Assembly: GCA_944390315.1 (NCBI GenBank)
Contig: CALXPO010000018.1
Span: 1 to 64,000 of the forward strand
Direction: 5' to 3'
From: an uncultured Alphaproteobacteria bacterium
Lineage (GTDB): Bacteria; Pseudomonadota; Alphaproteobacteria; RF32; CAG-239
DNA length: 64,000 nucleotides
Below are positions 8,688 to 17,659 of the stretch, one piece after another (position 1 is the first letter of the stretch; each line of letters opens with the position of its first letter). The position numbers and the translations under genes were made by a program. The notes beneath the pieces are model-generated. The model made no database searches. It had not been told where the DNA came from and saw only the letters and a program-made list of their open reading frames with translations.

Positions 8688-10442
8688 TTAGTTATCCTTA
8701 TAACGATTTTTCTGATATTCTTTATAAATAAAGGCTCTCAACAATCCGCCGACATCCTCTGGAATATCTCGGAATTGTTGTTCTCTGGCCTGAGCAGCTT
8801 CACTATAATTATCGCCTTTTTCTTTTGTTTGTTCATCGCCCAAAGCCTCTGCCTGAGCCTGTTCCTGAGATTTGTCACCTTTTTGTTCGGCCGATAGCGA
8901 CTGTTGTTGGCGGCTTCGAGCATTTTGTTCTTGATTTTGCTCATTGCCCGATTGTTGCGGTTGTTTTTGTTGTTGATTCTGTTGTTCGTCGCCTTGTCCC
9001 CCCGACGGAGATTGGCTCTCGGCACTTTGTGACTGTTCATTATCTCCTTGCGGCTTATCGGCATTATTTTGCTCGGACTCATTTTGTTGCCTGTTGTTTT
9101 GACCGTCAGAATTTTGGTTTTGCTCTTGATTATCATCCGAGCCCTGATTGGACTGCGACTGCTGTTGTTGCTGATTTTGTTGCTGTTGCTTGAGATATTC
9201 AAGATTAAATTTAGCATCTTCGTGATTTGGCTCTTGCTTTAAGACCTCTTCGTATTTGGCAATAGCTTCTTCAATCTTGCCGCCTTTGGCAAGTGCATTT
9301 CCCTGATTATATAGGCTTTCGCTATCCTCTCCTGCAAAATATTTATAGGCTTCATCATAATTTCCCGAGCGGTAAAAAGCCGAGGCTTTCCAACCTTTAT
9401 TATCAAACTTGGCAGCAGCCTGTTCATAATCCTGATTATCAAACGCTTTCATCGCTTCTTGATTATTATTGAGGAAAAATCCGGCATTTGCCGTATGACT
9501 CATCATAATTCCCAAAGCAACAACCAAAATGCCGCGTCTAAAGAAATATAGAGCGCATAACAGCGGCAATATCAACAAATAATAGCCGGCATCTTCCCAC
9601 ATTTCACGCTCATTTTCGCTTTGTTTGAGCTTTTGTCCGCTTGTCTGCGACAAATAAGCTGCCAACCCGTTTAATCCAGACAAAATTTTAACATATTCTC
9701 CGCCGCCCTTTTGCGCTGTCATTTTTAATTTTTCACTGCCTTTGGCCGAAGCATCGACCACACTGACAAGATAACCTTTGGCATAAGCTCCGGCCGCCGA
9801 CATAATTGCCAAATTAAAATCTTGACCGACATCGGCCGCCAGAACAACAATATTTCCCTTTTTATATCCCGCGTCCTGTAAACGGCTGACGGCATAATCA
9901 ATCGCCCGATACAGCTTATCTCCGTTTTCGGGCATAATATCACTGGCAACAGCCGGCAATAAATTTTGTACAATGCGGCTGTCTTCGGCAATCGGGCTGA
10001 TTAAAAATGGCTCATTGGTATAAACGATTAAGCCGCTTTGAATATCCGCCGCCGATTTAAGTAAATCAGATATGGCATATTTGGCACGCATCAGACGGTT
10101 TGGAGTAACATCTGTCGCCTCCATATCCGAAGACAAATTTAGCAGAAACATGACCGGATTTTCGGGCGCATAAGCCGGAATATCCTTCTTCTGCCAGCTC
10201 GGACCGGCCAAAGCCACAATGGCGCCAAACATCCCCAACATCAAAATCGTAGCGACGGCACTGCGCTGACGCGAAGAACCTCGAACCAACAAAAATTCAA
10301 GCAATTTTTTATCGCACACATTTTCCCAAGCCGAAACATTTTTCATGCCGATAAAAAAGCGGAAATAACCCAGTAGCGGCAGTATTAAAGCAAGTAACCA
10401 CCACGGACGTAAAAAATGAAAATTGTTTAAAAACTCTTCCAT
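8688..10442 (-). CDS. Fused BatB/BatC protein: VWA domain, TPR, Gln/Asn-rich tail
   Basis: The 584-residue product has two N-terminal membrane helices, a von Willebrand A domain (about 95-270), two more hydrophobic segments (about 285-320), a TPR region (about 330-415) and a very Gln/Asn/Glu-rich tail to about 555. The order matches BatB fused to BatC. The metal-binding MIDAS motif, normally D-x-S-x-S, reads N-L-S-S-D at residues 102-106, so the metal site is probably broken here, unlike the intact site in BatA next door. The tail contains long CAA/CAG-type runs. It directly abuts batA and batD. Confidence 0.85.
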   Translation of the reverse strand: MEEFLNNFHFLRPWWLLALILPLLGYFRFFIGMKNVSAWENVCDKKLLEFLLVRGSSRQRSAVATILMLGMFGAIVALAGPSWQKKDIPAYAPENPVMFLLNLSSDMEATDVTPNRLMRAKYAISDLLKSAADIQSGLIVYTNEPFLISPIAEDSRIVQNLLPAVASDIMPENGDKLYRAIDYAVSRLQDAGYKKGNIVVLAADVGQDFNLAIMSAAGAYAKGYLVSVVDASAKGSEKLKMTAQKGGGEYVKILSGLNGLAAYLSQTSGQKLKQSENEREMWEDAGYYLLILPLLCALYFFRRGILVVALGIMMSHTANAGFFLNNNQEAMKAFDNQDYEQAAAKFDNKGWKASAFYRSGNYDEAYKYFAGEDSESLYNQGNALAKGGKIEEAIAKYEEVLKQEPNHEDAKFNLEYLKQQQQNQQQQQSQSNQGSDDNQEQNQNSDGQNNRQQNESEQNNADKPQGDNEQSQSAESQSPSGGQGDEQQNQQQKQPQQSGNEQNQEQNARSRQQQSLSAEQKGDKSQEQAQAEALGDEQTKEKGDNYSEAAQAREQQFRDIPEDVGGLLRAFIYKEYQKNRYKDN

Positions 10443-11444
10443 TTATATTCCCTTTCTTCTGAGCAACACTACCGCAAAAGACAATAACAATGCCAAAGAC
10501 AGCGGAATATAAAACAAATCTTTTGCTTCTCTGATATATTGGTCTTCGTTCTCACTTGGTTCCAATTTATCAATTTCATCATAAATCTTTTGCAGGGATT
10601 GCGTATCTTCGGCACGAAAATAGTTACCTTTGGTTTCTTCGGCCAATTGTTTCAAACCGGCCTCATCAATTCCGCCGCCGGTATTGATACTGATACCGAA
10701 AAACGAATCGACAAACGAATTTTGAGATCCGACGCCGATGGTATAAACCTTGACTTGTTCATTACGAGCCAAATTAATTGCCTGCGCCATACTCAAACTG
10801 CCGTCATTGTTTTCACCATCGGTCAGCAGGATAATAATCTTTTCATCTTTGTTACCGCCTTCCCGAATATTTTTCAGAGCCAAGCCCAAAGCATCGCCGA
10901 TTGAGGTTGAATTTCCGGCCATTCCCGCATCCATCGTTCTTAAGGTATTGATGACCGATTGTTTGTCAAAAGTTATCGGCGATTGCAGATAAGCCCTTGT
11001 TCCGAACAAAACCAGACCGATACGATCATTTCCTCTTTGTTTTATAAAATTTTCCGCAGTCAATTTTACCGCCGTCAAGCGATCTATACGACGTCGATTC
11101 AGTACAAAGTCCGGCTCTCTCATTGAAGTCGAAATATCCATCACCAGCATAATGTCTCGACCATAATCTTTAATTCTTATCGGTTCACCAACCCATTCGG
11201 GGCGCGCAGCGGCAATGCTCAATAATATCCATATTACCCACAATAACCATATGTTTTTTGAATTATTTTCCGAATTTGCTCCCGATAATATCTTACCTGA
11301 TTTTGCACTTACCGCAGCAATATCTTCCAAAAAAGGGACTCTTAACGCATCTCCGTGCAATCCTTTGACAGGCGGCAAAAAACGTCTGATAAAAAAAGGC
11401 AATACCAGCAATAAAAACATCAACGGATAAGCAAAATGAATCAT
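10443..11444 (-). CDS. batA: BatA family VWA-domain membrane protein
   Basis: The 333-residue product has an N-terminal transmembrane helix, a second helix near residue 65-82, a von Willebrand A domain (about 95-290), and a C-terminal helix (about 310-328). The MIDAS motif D-I-S-T-S at residues 103-107 is intact, and the later threonine (GNSTSIGDALG) and aspartate (LLTDGENN) ligands are present. It overlaps the upstream DUF4381 gene by four bases and abuts BatB/C. This is the predicted metal-binding member of the Bat complex. Confidence 0.9.
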   Translation of the reverse strand: MIHFAYPLMFLLLVLPFFIRRFLPPVKGLHGDALRVPFLEDIAAVSAKSGKILSGANSENNSKNIWLLWVIWILLSIAAARPEWVGEPIRIKDYGRDIMLVMDISTSMREPDFVLNRRRIDRLTAVKLTAENFIKQRGNDRIGLVLFGTRAYLQSPITFDKQSVINTLRTMDAGMAGNSTSIGDALGLALKNIREGGNKDEKIIILLTDGENNDGSLSMAQAINLARNEQVKVYTIGVGSQNSFVDSFFGISINTGGGIDEAGLKQLAEETKGNYFRAEDTQSLQKIYDEIDKLEPSENEDQYIREAKDLFYIPLSLALLLSFAVVLLRRKGI

Positions 11445-11893
11445 AGATTATCTCCTATCCAATTTTTGCAAAACAAATACAGTTCTTTTACATCCTCTTG
11501 GTTATAAACCGAAGATTGGCTCCCGATATAAGGTGCGTCTCTTAGCAAATCGGCCGCTTTACCTTCAAGTTTATATTTGGCATGCCCGTTTAGAAAATCT
11601 ATCCAATCTTTTCCAAAAAGCGCTGCGGCATTTTTATATTTATAGACGCATATACGGCGCAAAATTTCCGACATTTTAACTGCTGCGGACAATCCCTCGT
11701 TTTGAACTTGTGACAACAATTTTAACGCATAGCGCTTTTTGCTCTTCTTTAACAAACAGCGCACCGCAAAAAACAAAACAACCGCACCGATAATGATGCT
11801 TAATATAACCCACCAGCCATATGCTAACGGAAACAATGAAATGGTATCCGTCGGCAGATGAATATCTCTTAATTCAGGTAAATTATCCTGCAT
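11441..11893 (-). CDS. DUF4381 family membrane protein of the Bat operon
   Basis: This 150-residue product has one transmembrane helix (about 28-48) preceded by a short proline-containing N-terminus (LPELRDIHLP), then a soluble helical domain. That layout is typical of DUF4381, which usually lies between the DUF58 and BatA genes. It is the first gene of this operon: no MoxR ATPase or DUF58 gene lies upstream; the next gene is marC. It overlaps batA by four bases. Confidence 0.8.
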   Translation of the reverse strand: MQDNLPELRDIHLPTDTISLFPLAYGWWVILSIIIGAVVLFFAVRCLLKKSKKRYALKLLSQVQNEGLSAAVKMSEILRRICVYKYKNAAALFGKDWIDFLNGHAKYKLEGKAADLLRDAPYIGSQSSVYNQEDVKELYLFCKNWIGDNL

Positions 11894-11962
11894 TCTTCAA
11901 GCCTTTCCCTCTTTCTTTTGAATTTAAGTTTTAATCTTAAAAATATCAAGACTTGATTATAA

Positions 11963-11990
11963 AATTAAGGCCCGCAACCTGACGGACCTT
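11963..11990 (-). terminator. Intrinsic terminator after marC
   Basis: Read on the minus strand, AAGGTCCG pairs with CGGGCCTT with one mismatch and is followed by a T-rich stretch. It lies just after the marC stop at 11997. Confidence 0.55.
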
Positions 11991-11996
11991 GATTTT

Positions 11997-12605
11997 TTAA
12001 GCAATGTTTTTGCTAATTTGTTCTATCAAAATGGTAATGTTGGTAATAAATAACTTAACTGAAATTGCCAACAAAATAATTCCGAAGAATTTTTGTAAAA
12101 TATAAATAAAACTTGCTCCCAGTTTGGTTCCAATAACTTTTGCCAACCGAATAACTATATATACAACCAACATATTGGCAACAATAGCCAAAAAGACATT
12201 AATATCGGCAAATTGGGCACGAATGGTTAATAAGGTTGTTAAAGCTCCGGCTCCGGCTATCAACGGAAATACAAGCGGAACAAAAACAGAATCTTTCGGT
12301 GTGTCCGGTCCTTCGCGAAAAATTTCAATATCTAAAATCATTTCCATAGCCATAATGAAAATAATCAGTGAACCGGCAATGGCAAATGAGGACATATCTA
12401 ATTTAAACAAATTTAAGAAAGCCTCTCCGATATAAAAGAATGCCATAAACATCAAAAAAGACCAAAAGGATATTTTTCCGGCGCTTATTTTTTTGCCCTT
12501 GCTTTTGAGCTTCAATATAACCGGAACAGATCCTAAAATATCAATTACTGCAAACAAAACGACAAATGCGCTTACAAATTGGCGCATACTAAATTCTGCA
12601 AACAT
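11997..12605 (-). CDS. MarC family integral membrane protein
   Basis: The 202-residue product has six hydrophobic segments and the typical MarC pattern: F-A-V-I-D-I-L-G-S-V-P near residue 18, and P-L-V-F-P-L-I-A-G-A-G near 110. MarC proteins were once linked to multiple antibiotic resistance, but that link was withdrawn and the transported compound is unknown. It is monocistronic, with a terminator just after its stop. The spermidine-synthase-like gene lies upstream on the same strand, 67 bases away. Confidence 0.88.
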   Translation of the reverse strand: MFAEFSMRQFVSAFVVLFAVIDILGSVPVILKLKSKGKKISAGKISFWSFLMFMAFFYIGEAFLNLFKLDMSSFAIAGSLIIFIMAMEMILDIEIFREGPDTPKDSVFVPLVFPLIAGAGALTTLLTIRAQFADINVFLAIVANMLVVYIVIRLAKVIGTKLGASFIYILQKFFGIILLAISVKLFITNITILIEQISKNIA

Positions 12606-12672
12606 TGTGACCTCTGTAAAAATTTTTGTGATGACTTGTCATATCACAGAATTTTGCTTCGTCAACAGCTTT

Positions 12673-14058
12673 TTAATCATAAAATGCAGAATTAACATTA
12701 ATTGTATAATTTCCCGATTTTTTCTGAATATTATACCAAACATACATTAAGTTGCGATAACTGCAATCACGGCGGCACCAACCATCATATGTTCCTATAA
12801 CTTGTCGCTGAACATTATTCGTAAAAACTTGACGAATCGTATTATCTATTTTTTGCGAAAATGCCGATGAAAAAGTCGGAGAAGAGACTATATTCATAAT
12901 CACGGCGCCATTGGGCTTGCTGCGGGTTTTAACTCGTGAAAAATACTCAGCCGTCACTAAATCAAGCGGAATGATATGGCGGCTCGAATATGTATCTAAA
13001 ACTATCAAATCATAAGTTTCTTCCGTTTCTTTCAAAAATTGGTTAGCATCCTGCACCACAAATTTTTTATTTGGACCTAATTTTTCGGGCAAAAAATATT
13101 TTTCCGCCACTTTTTGCAGCGAAGCGTCGACATCAACATAAGTATAACGGTTAAAAGTATCTTTTTCGCCCATGGTAAAACCTCCGGCGCCGATAATCAA
13201 AATATTTTTCGGCTCTCCTTCTTTGGGCAAATAAGCTATAAAATTATCCTCGACAAAACGAACATAAGCAAAGCGAAGCTCAGGATTTTTTGATACCTTG
13301 GAAGCACCGCCGCCGTTCATTATCATCACTTTTGACTGCCCGTCGTCCGTCTCAATCACGGCTATCGTGGAAACGGCATTATTTTCAACAATGTGATAAA
13401 TATCTGCCAGCAACTGACTGCGATTAAGTAAAATTGTCGCAAACATAATTATAGCCATCGGTGCAAACAGTCGACTGCCTAACAAAATTGCTGCCAAAAG
13501 TGAAATGGCGACAACTATCATAATGGTATGGTTAACACCGATAAAAGGCATAATGACCAAGGTCGTCAAAATTGACCCTAACACCGAACCGATTGTATCT
13601 ATCGCCATAATTTTTCCGGTATTATTTTTATCAAAACGATGCAGATATCGACTGAGAACTGCCGTAATTTTTCCAAATAAAAAAGGAGCAATTGACAGCA
13701 TCAACAAAGAATAAATAAACGTTTGGACGACATTTGAGCGAATATGCAATTGGTTCATTGCCATAAAATAAATATCTATCAATATATATGATGAGGCCAA
13801 AACCGACATCAAAGCAATAATGATAAAATCTTGCGACAAATTTTGCCTAATCCGGTTTTTGCTTATGGGGGCAACCGAACCACGATAATAGCCGACTGAC
13901 ATAAACGCCAGCAAAATACCTATAATAATAGAGGCAGTAACCGCCGTTGAACCAACAAAACCACTCAGCTGCCGCATTACAACCAATTCCAGCGAAAGAC
14001 TGCTGAAACCTCCGATGAAAATCACGGCAAATAAAATATTTTTTACTTTTACGGACAT
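12673..14058 (-). CDS. Membrane-fused spermidine synthase-like protein
   Basis: This 461-residue product has an N-terminal membrane half with about seven helices (to about residue 215) and a C-terminal Rossmann-type methyltransferase/spermidine synthase fold. The SAM/dcSAM loop GAGGFTMGEK is near 293, the acidic strand end Y-V-D-V-D-A near 310, and I-V-L-D-T-Y-S near 357. In true spermidine synthases the last motif holds a catalytic aspartate (D-x-x-D/D-P); here it is D-T-Y-S-S-R, so aminopropyl transfer is uncertain. Such fused proteins are common in Gram-negatives and mostly uncharacterised. It is a single gene with its own leader. Confidence 0.8.
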   Translation of the reverse strand: MSVKVKNILFAVIFIGGFSSLSLELVVMRQLSGFVGSTAVTASIIIGILLAFMSVGYYRGSVAPISKNRIRQNLSQDFIIIALMSVLASSYILIDIYFMAMNQLHIRSNVVQTFIYSLLMLSIAPFLFGKITAVLSRYLHRFDKNNTGKIMAIDTIGSVLGSILTTLVIMPFIGVNHTIMIVVAISLLAAILLGSRLFAPMAIIMFATILLNRSQLLADIYHIVENNAVSTIAVIETDDGQSKVMIMNGGGASKVSKNPELRFAYVRFVEDNFIAYLPKEGEPKNILIIGAGGFTMGEKDTFNRYTYVDVDASLQKVAEKYFLPEKLGPNKKFVVQDANQFLKETEETYDLIVLDTYSSRHIIPLDLVTAEYFSRVKTRSKPNGAVIMNIVSSPTFSSAFSQKIDNTIRQVFTNNVQRQVIGTYDGWCRRDCSYRNLMYVWYNIQKKSGNYTINVNSAFYD

Positions 14059-14147
14059 TTGTCATACCCTAATTACAAACTTATACATCTATATCGTTAT
14101 TTTCTGTTTTTCGCAACAAAATTTACTTGAAGTCAACATTTATCTGC

Positions 14148-14176
14148 TTGACCTAAATCAATAAAAATTATAACTT
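14148..14176 (+). promoter_or_regulatory. Sigma70-type promoter before the 437-residue membrane protein
   Basis: TTGACC at 14148-14153 and TAACTT at 14171-14176 are 17 bases apart, about 30 bases upstream of the preferred ATG at 14208. Confidence 0.5.
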
Positions 14177-14207
14177 AAATTTAAGTTTGTTTCAGAGGAA
14201 AAATACC

Positions 14208-15521
14208 ATGAGAACTGATGCAAAGTTGGCTCTTTATCAAAAATATGCAAATAATTTGAATTCTAAAAAAATTTTTGCGCCTTATCCGTTTATTTTTAAT
14301 TCGTTATATTACCTCTTTGCCGGTATGTTCGATTGGTTTACTCTTTATTTTTTCGGCAGCCTCTTTTTAATTGTCATTGGATTTGCCCTTACCGGAAGTC
14401 TGTGGGTTGCTCCCGTTGTGTGGCTGATAACTCGTCTTATTAACGCTTTTACCGCCGAAAAATTACGTTTGAAACACATAAATGCTTTTATTCTGCGAAA
14501 TCAAGATGTTAATTACAGCAAAACCATAACCTTTTATCAATTGCCGGTAAAAAAATTGGTAATTGCCTCCGTATTAAGTTGCGGAATATTTGAATTTTAC
14601 TGGATGTATAAAAACTGGAAAGCCATTCGTCAAGACACCAAAGATAACGAAATTTATCCCGCCTTTCAAAGTTGGCTGCTTGGATTGTTTTTTATCTGGC
14701 CCTTGCTCAAGATTATTCATCTTAATTTGTCACGAAGCAAAACGGAAGGCAAAAAATATCTCTATTATGCCCTTGCTTATACCTTTTGCTGTTGGGGACA
14801 AATGCTGCTCTCCGTTCTCAATCTGTTTTGGATTATTCCTCACGGCGCCGCAGTATGTTTGTGGTTTACGTATATGGCGTTATGGTTGGTTGGAATCGGA
14901 ATGTTGGCCGCCATTCAAAAGCGTATTAATTTTCACAATTCCAAAACAAACCGCAAATCTGAAATGCGTCAAACTTGGAATAAATGGGAAATCTGCGTTG
15001 TTATTATCGGATTGTTGCTTAACTTATCATGTATGTCTATTCAATATATGCTTATTCGCAACGATAATCATTTGGAAATTGCTCTCAGTTCCACTTATAG
15101 AATGATGGAAGCCGTTCCGTCTTTTTGTCGTAAACAAGGCGTTGAAATGACAAATTTTCCAAAAGTTTATGCCCAATATTTTGCCCCCGAAATTAAAGCA
15201 ATCAATGAACATCTCAAGCCCTACAATCTCAATATGAAACAGGCTTGGCAAGTCTTTAATGTTAAAATAGGTAATTTGCTTGACGAAAGCATTATGAGCG
15301 AATTTGCCGCTCTTAAGCCCTTGATTATTGAAACAATTGTTAAACAATACAAAGATGAAGATATTGAAAATTTTGATGAAAATATCGCAAGAAAATTTTT
15401 AAACAAAGAAATAACCTTTCCTGTCCTTTGCTCAGAAACAGATAATAATGCTTTTGTTATTATAGATAGCAACGATGACTACAAAACCTTTTTGCGCGAT
15501 ACCGTTGCCAAAATCAGGTAA
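14208..15521 (+). CDS. Multi-pass membrane protein with DUF2628/DUF4234-like parts
   Basis: I place the start at the ATG at 14208, which has AGAGGAA at 14194-14200; a TTG 21 bases upstream would put the ribosome site inside the gene. The 437-residue product has about seven hydrophobic segments: a pair at about 30-80 in a DUF2628-like context (F-x-P-Y-P-F-I-F-N-S-L-Y-Y), four at about 115-250 including Y-W-M-Y-K-N-W-K-A-I-R-Q-D (DUF4234-like), and one near 270-290. A soluble C-terminal domain of about 140 residues follows. The function is unknown. Confidence 0.7.
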   Translation: MRTDAKLALYQKYANNLNSKKIFAPYPFIFNSLYYLFAGMFDWFTLYFFGSLFLIVIGFALTGSLWVAPVVWLITRLINAFTAEKLRLKHINAFILRNQDVNYSKTITFYQLPVKKLVIASVLSCGIFEFYWMYKNWKAIRQDTKDNEIYPAFQSWLLGLFFIWPLLKIIHLNLSRSKTEGKKYLYYALAYTFCCWGQMLLSVLNLFWIIPHGAAVCLWFTYMALWLVGIGMLAAIQKRINFHNSKTNRKSEMRQTWNKWEICVVIIGLLLNLSCMSIQYMLIRNDNHLEIALSSTYRMMEAVPSFCRKQGVEMTNFPKVYAQYFAPEIKAINEHLKPYNLNMKQAWQVFNVKIGNLLDESIMSEFAALKPLIIETIVKQYKDEDIENFDENIARKFLNKEITFPVLCSETDNNAFVIIDSNDDYKTFLRDTVAKIR

Positions 15522-15532
15522 TTTTTTCATAA

Positions 15533-15561
15533 TTGACTTTTGTCTAATTTAACGCTATATT
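15533..15561 (+). promoter_or_regulatory. Strong sigma70-type promoter for the small membrane protein
   Basis: TTGACT at 15533-15538 and TATATT at 15556-15561 have the ideal 17-base spacing. The predicted start of transcription (about 15568) falls just after the ATG at 15566, which argues for the ATG at 15584 as the real start. Confidence 0.7.
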
Positions 15562-15583
15562 TTGTATGTTAAAATTTATAATT

Positions 15584-15823
15584 ATGGATAAATTAGCTAT
15601 TGTTTTAATCGTTACTCTCTTAATTGTCGTAGGTGTTTTGCTCTCTACTCTGGTTGGAGCGTTTGTCGGCTGGTTAGTCGGATTATTTTTTGGTGAAACC
15701 ATTTTAGGCTTTTTTGCCGGCTTGGGTATCACCGGATTTAAAATGTGGCAGATTGGTGCCGTGTTAGGATTCATCAGTGGTTTTTTCCGTTCACCAATCT
15801 CAGGCAAAGAATTTAAAGATTAA
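15584..15823 (+). CDS. Small glycine-rich two-helix membrane protein
   Basis: From the ATG at 15584 the product is 79 residues. It has two to three hydrophobic segments rich in Gly, Val and Phe (LVGAFVGWLVGLFFGETILG), like small glycine-zipper membrane proteins. The promoter position disfavours the in-frame ATG at 15566, which would add six residues. The family is not recognised. An intrinsic terminator follows within 25 bases, so this is a monocistronic unit. Confidence 0.65.
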   Translation: MDKLAIVLIVTLLIVVGVLLSTLVGAFVGWLVGLFFGETILGFFAGLGITGFKMWQIGAVLGFISGFFRSPISGKEFKD

Positions 15824-15846
15824 TTCTTTTCTTGCCAATCTAATAA

Positions 15847-15878
15847 AAAAAGGACAGGGTTTATCCTCTGCCCTTTTT
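15847..15878 (+). terminator. Intrinsic terminator
   Basis: AAAAAGG at 15847-15853 pairs with CCTTTTT at 15872-15878, with a partly paired interior, ending in a T-run. It terminates the small membrane protein gene. Repeat copy A begins directly after it. Confidence 0.65.
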
Positions 15879-15884
15879 ATTTTA

Positions 15885-16035
15885 TTGGCTACTTTTTATT
15901 TTTTTAAGCTACTTAACAAAAAACCTCGAGTTTATTCAGCTAAGGTGCCGGAACAACGCTGTTTCACATCGGCAAGCGTGCGCAAACCGAAGATTTGTAG
16001 CTGATTTAATCACCCAGTTTGCCGGGGAAATATCT
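15885..16035 (+). repeat. Terminator-associated dispersed repeat, copy A
   Basis: This degenerate copy of a roughly 120-160 bp intergenic element found at least eight times in the window carries the core GTAGCTGATTTA at 15997-16008. A CCCAGTTTGCCGGGG hairpin follows, and then GAAATATCTATT. It lies just after a terminator and reads in the same direction as the upstream gene. Confidence 0.65.
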
Positions 16036-16044
16036 ATTGAGATT

Positions 16045-16130
16045 AATTTTTAATAAAAACGTCCGCCTTTATAGCGACGTTTTTATTATGGGTGAGTATA
16101 ACAGAGATTGAACCTCGTTACTTCGTAAGG
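16045..16130 (-). pseudogene. Decayed duplicate of the tRNA-Val 3' end with its terminator
   Basis: The stretch from the AAAACGTC hairpin through the T-arm and acceptor region closely matches the 3' end and downstream terminator of the intact tRNA-Val gene about 270 bases away, with scattered substitutions and a one-base loss in the hairpin. The anticodon arm is no longer recognisable. Either a former tandem tRNA gene has decayed, or the tRNA 3' end was duplicated by an integration event. Confidence 0.6.
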
Positions 16131-16312
16131 CTTTGCGTCATCTCTCGTAAAGCCTACTGCGTTTTTTTCACTCGTTTTTTAGAGCTTCTTCTCACCGCTT
16201 ACGGCGCTTAAAGCTCAACAAAACTTCGCCTCTTGCGGCAAAAGCAACCGGAGCAACGGTTGTTTTTTATTCCCGAGCCACTTTCGGGGTCGCAGGTTCT
16301 CAAAACACAAAA
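16131..16312. other. Non-coding spacer between tRNA fragment and tRNA-Val
   Basis: No gene is visible. The stretch holds several short inverted repeats (GCTTTGCG, CTTACGGCGC, AACCGGAGCAACGGTT). It could be the remains of further tRNA-linked sequence; nothing here is recognisable. Confidence 0.4.
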
Positions 16313-16343
16313 AAACGTCCGCCTTTATAGCGGACGTTTTTAT
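16313..16343 (-). terminator. Terminator of tRNA-Val
   Basis: AAAACGTCCGC and GCGGACGTTTT form an 11-bp perfect stem around CTTTATA, with T-runs on both strands. It lies a few bases past the CCA end of the tRNA gene. Confidence 0.8.
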
Positions 16344-16346
16344 TAT

Positions 16347-16422
<76 letters not shown>

Positions 16423-16589
16423 AATGCTTGTTACTTATTACCTTATTCATTTACTTTTGGCAAGTCTTTTTTCATTTTTTTTTATCTTTTCCGTCACCAT
16501 CCTTGCCTTATACCCTTTTCTTCCTTGTTTTGTTATCAAAACATTAATCTTTTTATTATAAATTCTATCTTAACTGAAGAGGAGTCAAG

Positions 16590-17474
16590 ATGACAGATAA
16601 TAAAATTGATTTTAGCATTGACTATTCTAAACTCAAAATCATTAGCGAATATAATGTTAAAGATATCCGCTATCCCATTGTCCTATCCGTGCCTCACAGC
16701 GGAAAAATTTTTCCTCAAGAATTCTTAGACAACGTCGCTGTATCCCTCAACGAACTTAGAAGCAACGAAGATCCTTATGTCGATGAGCTTGTCCTCGATG
16801 CCTCAAATTATGGAATGCCTATGATTGCTCTAAATATAGGACGCGCTTTCATCGATGTTAATCGCGATTCTATGGAAATTGACCCAACCATGTTCTATAA
16901 TTACCCAAATCCAGATATCATTATCGGCAATAAACGTTGCCGCGTCGGATTAGGATTGTTCCATCGCATAACCTCTGATCGAAAAAATATATACAACGGT
17001 CTACTCAATTATAATGAAGCTCAATTACGAATTAAAAATGTCTACGATGTCTATCATTCTCATCTCCAAAAACTTATTGATAAATGCCATAAAAAATTTG
17101 GGTTTTGCTTAGTCCTTGATTGCCATTCCATGCCCTCTAAAATTTGTAATATTATGCAAGATAACCGACAAATCGAATTTTGCTTAGGAACGCTCTTTGA
17201 ACAAAGCTGCCCCAGCGAAGTTTATGAGTTCTTTATGCAACGACTTGCTCAAAAATATAATGTCAGTTTGGATTGTCCGTATTCCGGTGCGCATATCAGC
17301 TTTAATTATTGTCAGCCGCGTAAAAATATTTATACCCTGCAAATCGAAATTAATCGATGTATCTACGAAGATGAACCTGTGTATGAAAAAAATGCAAATT
17401 TTCAATATATTAGCTCAGATTTATGCGCCGCCATCTTAGACCTGGGAAACTTTTTGCTGGATTTTAAAAAATAA
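16590..17474 (+). CDS. N-formylglutamate amidohydrolase family protein
   Basis: The 294-residue product matches the N-formylglutamate amidohydrolase (FGase) fold: V-P-H-S-G near residue 35, a central N-R-D motif (DVNRDS), and L-D-C-H-S-M near 178, which supplies metal ligands. Family members hydrolyse N-formyl-L-glutamate to glutamate and formate in histidine breakdown, but many homologues act on other N-acyl substrates. No other hut genes are nearby, so the substrate is open. AGAGGAG lies at a good distance from the ATG. It is a single gene. Confidence 0.82.
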   Translation: MTDNKIDFSIDYSKLKIISEYNVKDIRYPIVLSVPHSGKIFPQEFLDNVAVSLNELRSNEDPYVDELVLDASNYGMPMIALNIGRAFIDVNRDSMEIDPTMFYNYPNPDIIIGNKRCRVGLGLFHRITSDRKNIYNGLLNYNEAQLRIKNVYDVYHSHLQKLIDKCHKKFGFCLVLDCHSMPSKICNIMQDNRQIEFCLGTLFEQSCPSEVYEFFMQRLAQKYNVSLDCPYSGAHISFNYCQPRKNIYTLQIEINRCIYEDEPVYEKNANFQYISSDLCAAILDLGNFLLDFKK

Positions 17475-17659
17475 TTATGCTATATATACCTCTGCTTTTT
17501 TAATGCTTAATGGTCTTTTGCCATTTTGGGATAACTGCCTTCGAGCTTATTTTTGTTTTTGTTATTGCCTTTAAGCAGATTGAAATTGACCATCGGTTCA
17601 GGGGATGTCTGTGGCAACTCGAGGTAACAGAGGGATACTGCTGGAAGTATCATTTTTTT

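Noticed and set aside
8738..9217. Open frames in other frames and strands within the BatB/C Gln/Asn-rich tail
   Set aside because: They are side effects of the biased CAA/CAG composition of the real gene; no start signals or domains.
17510..17659. Upstream extension of the lytic transglycosylase gene by 50 codons
   Set aside because: The extension is not a signal peptide and precedes a good Shine-Dalgarno sequence and signal peptide starting at 17660.
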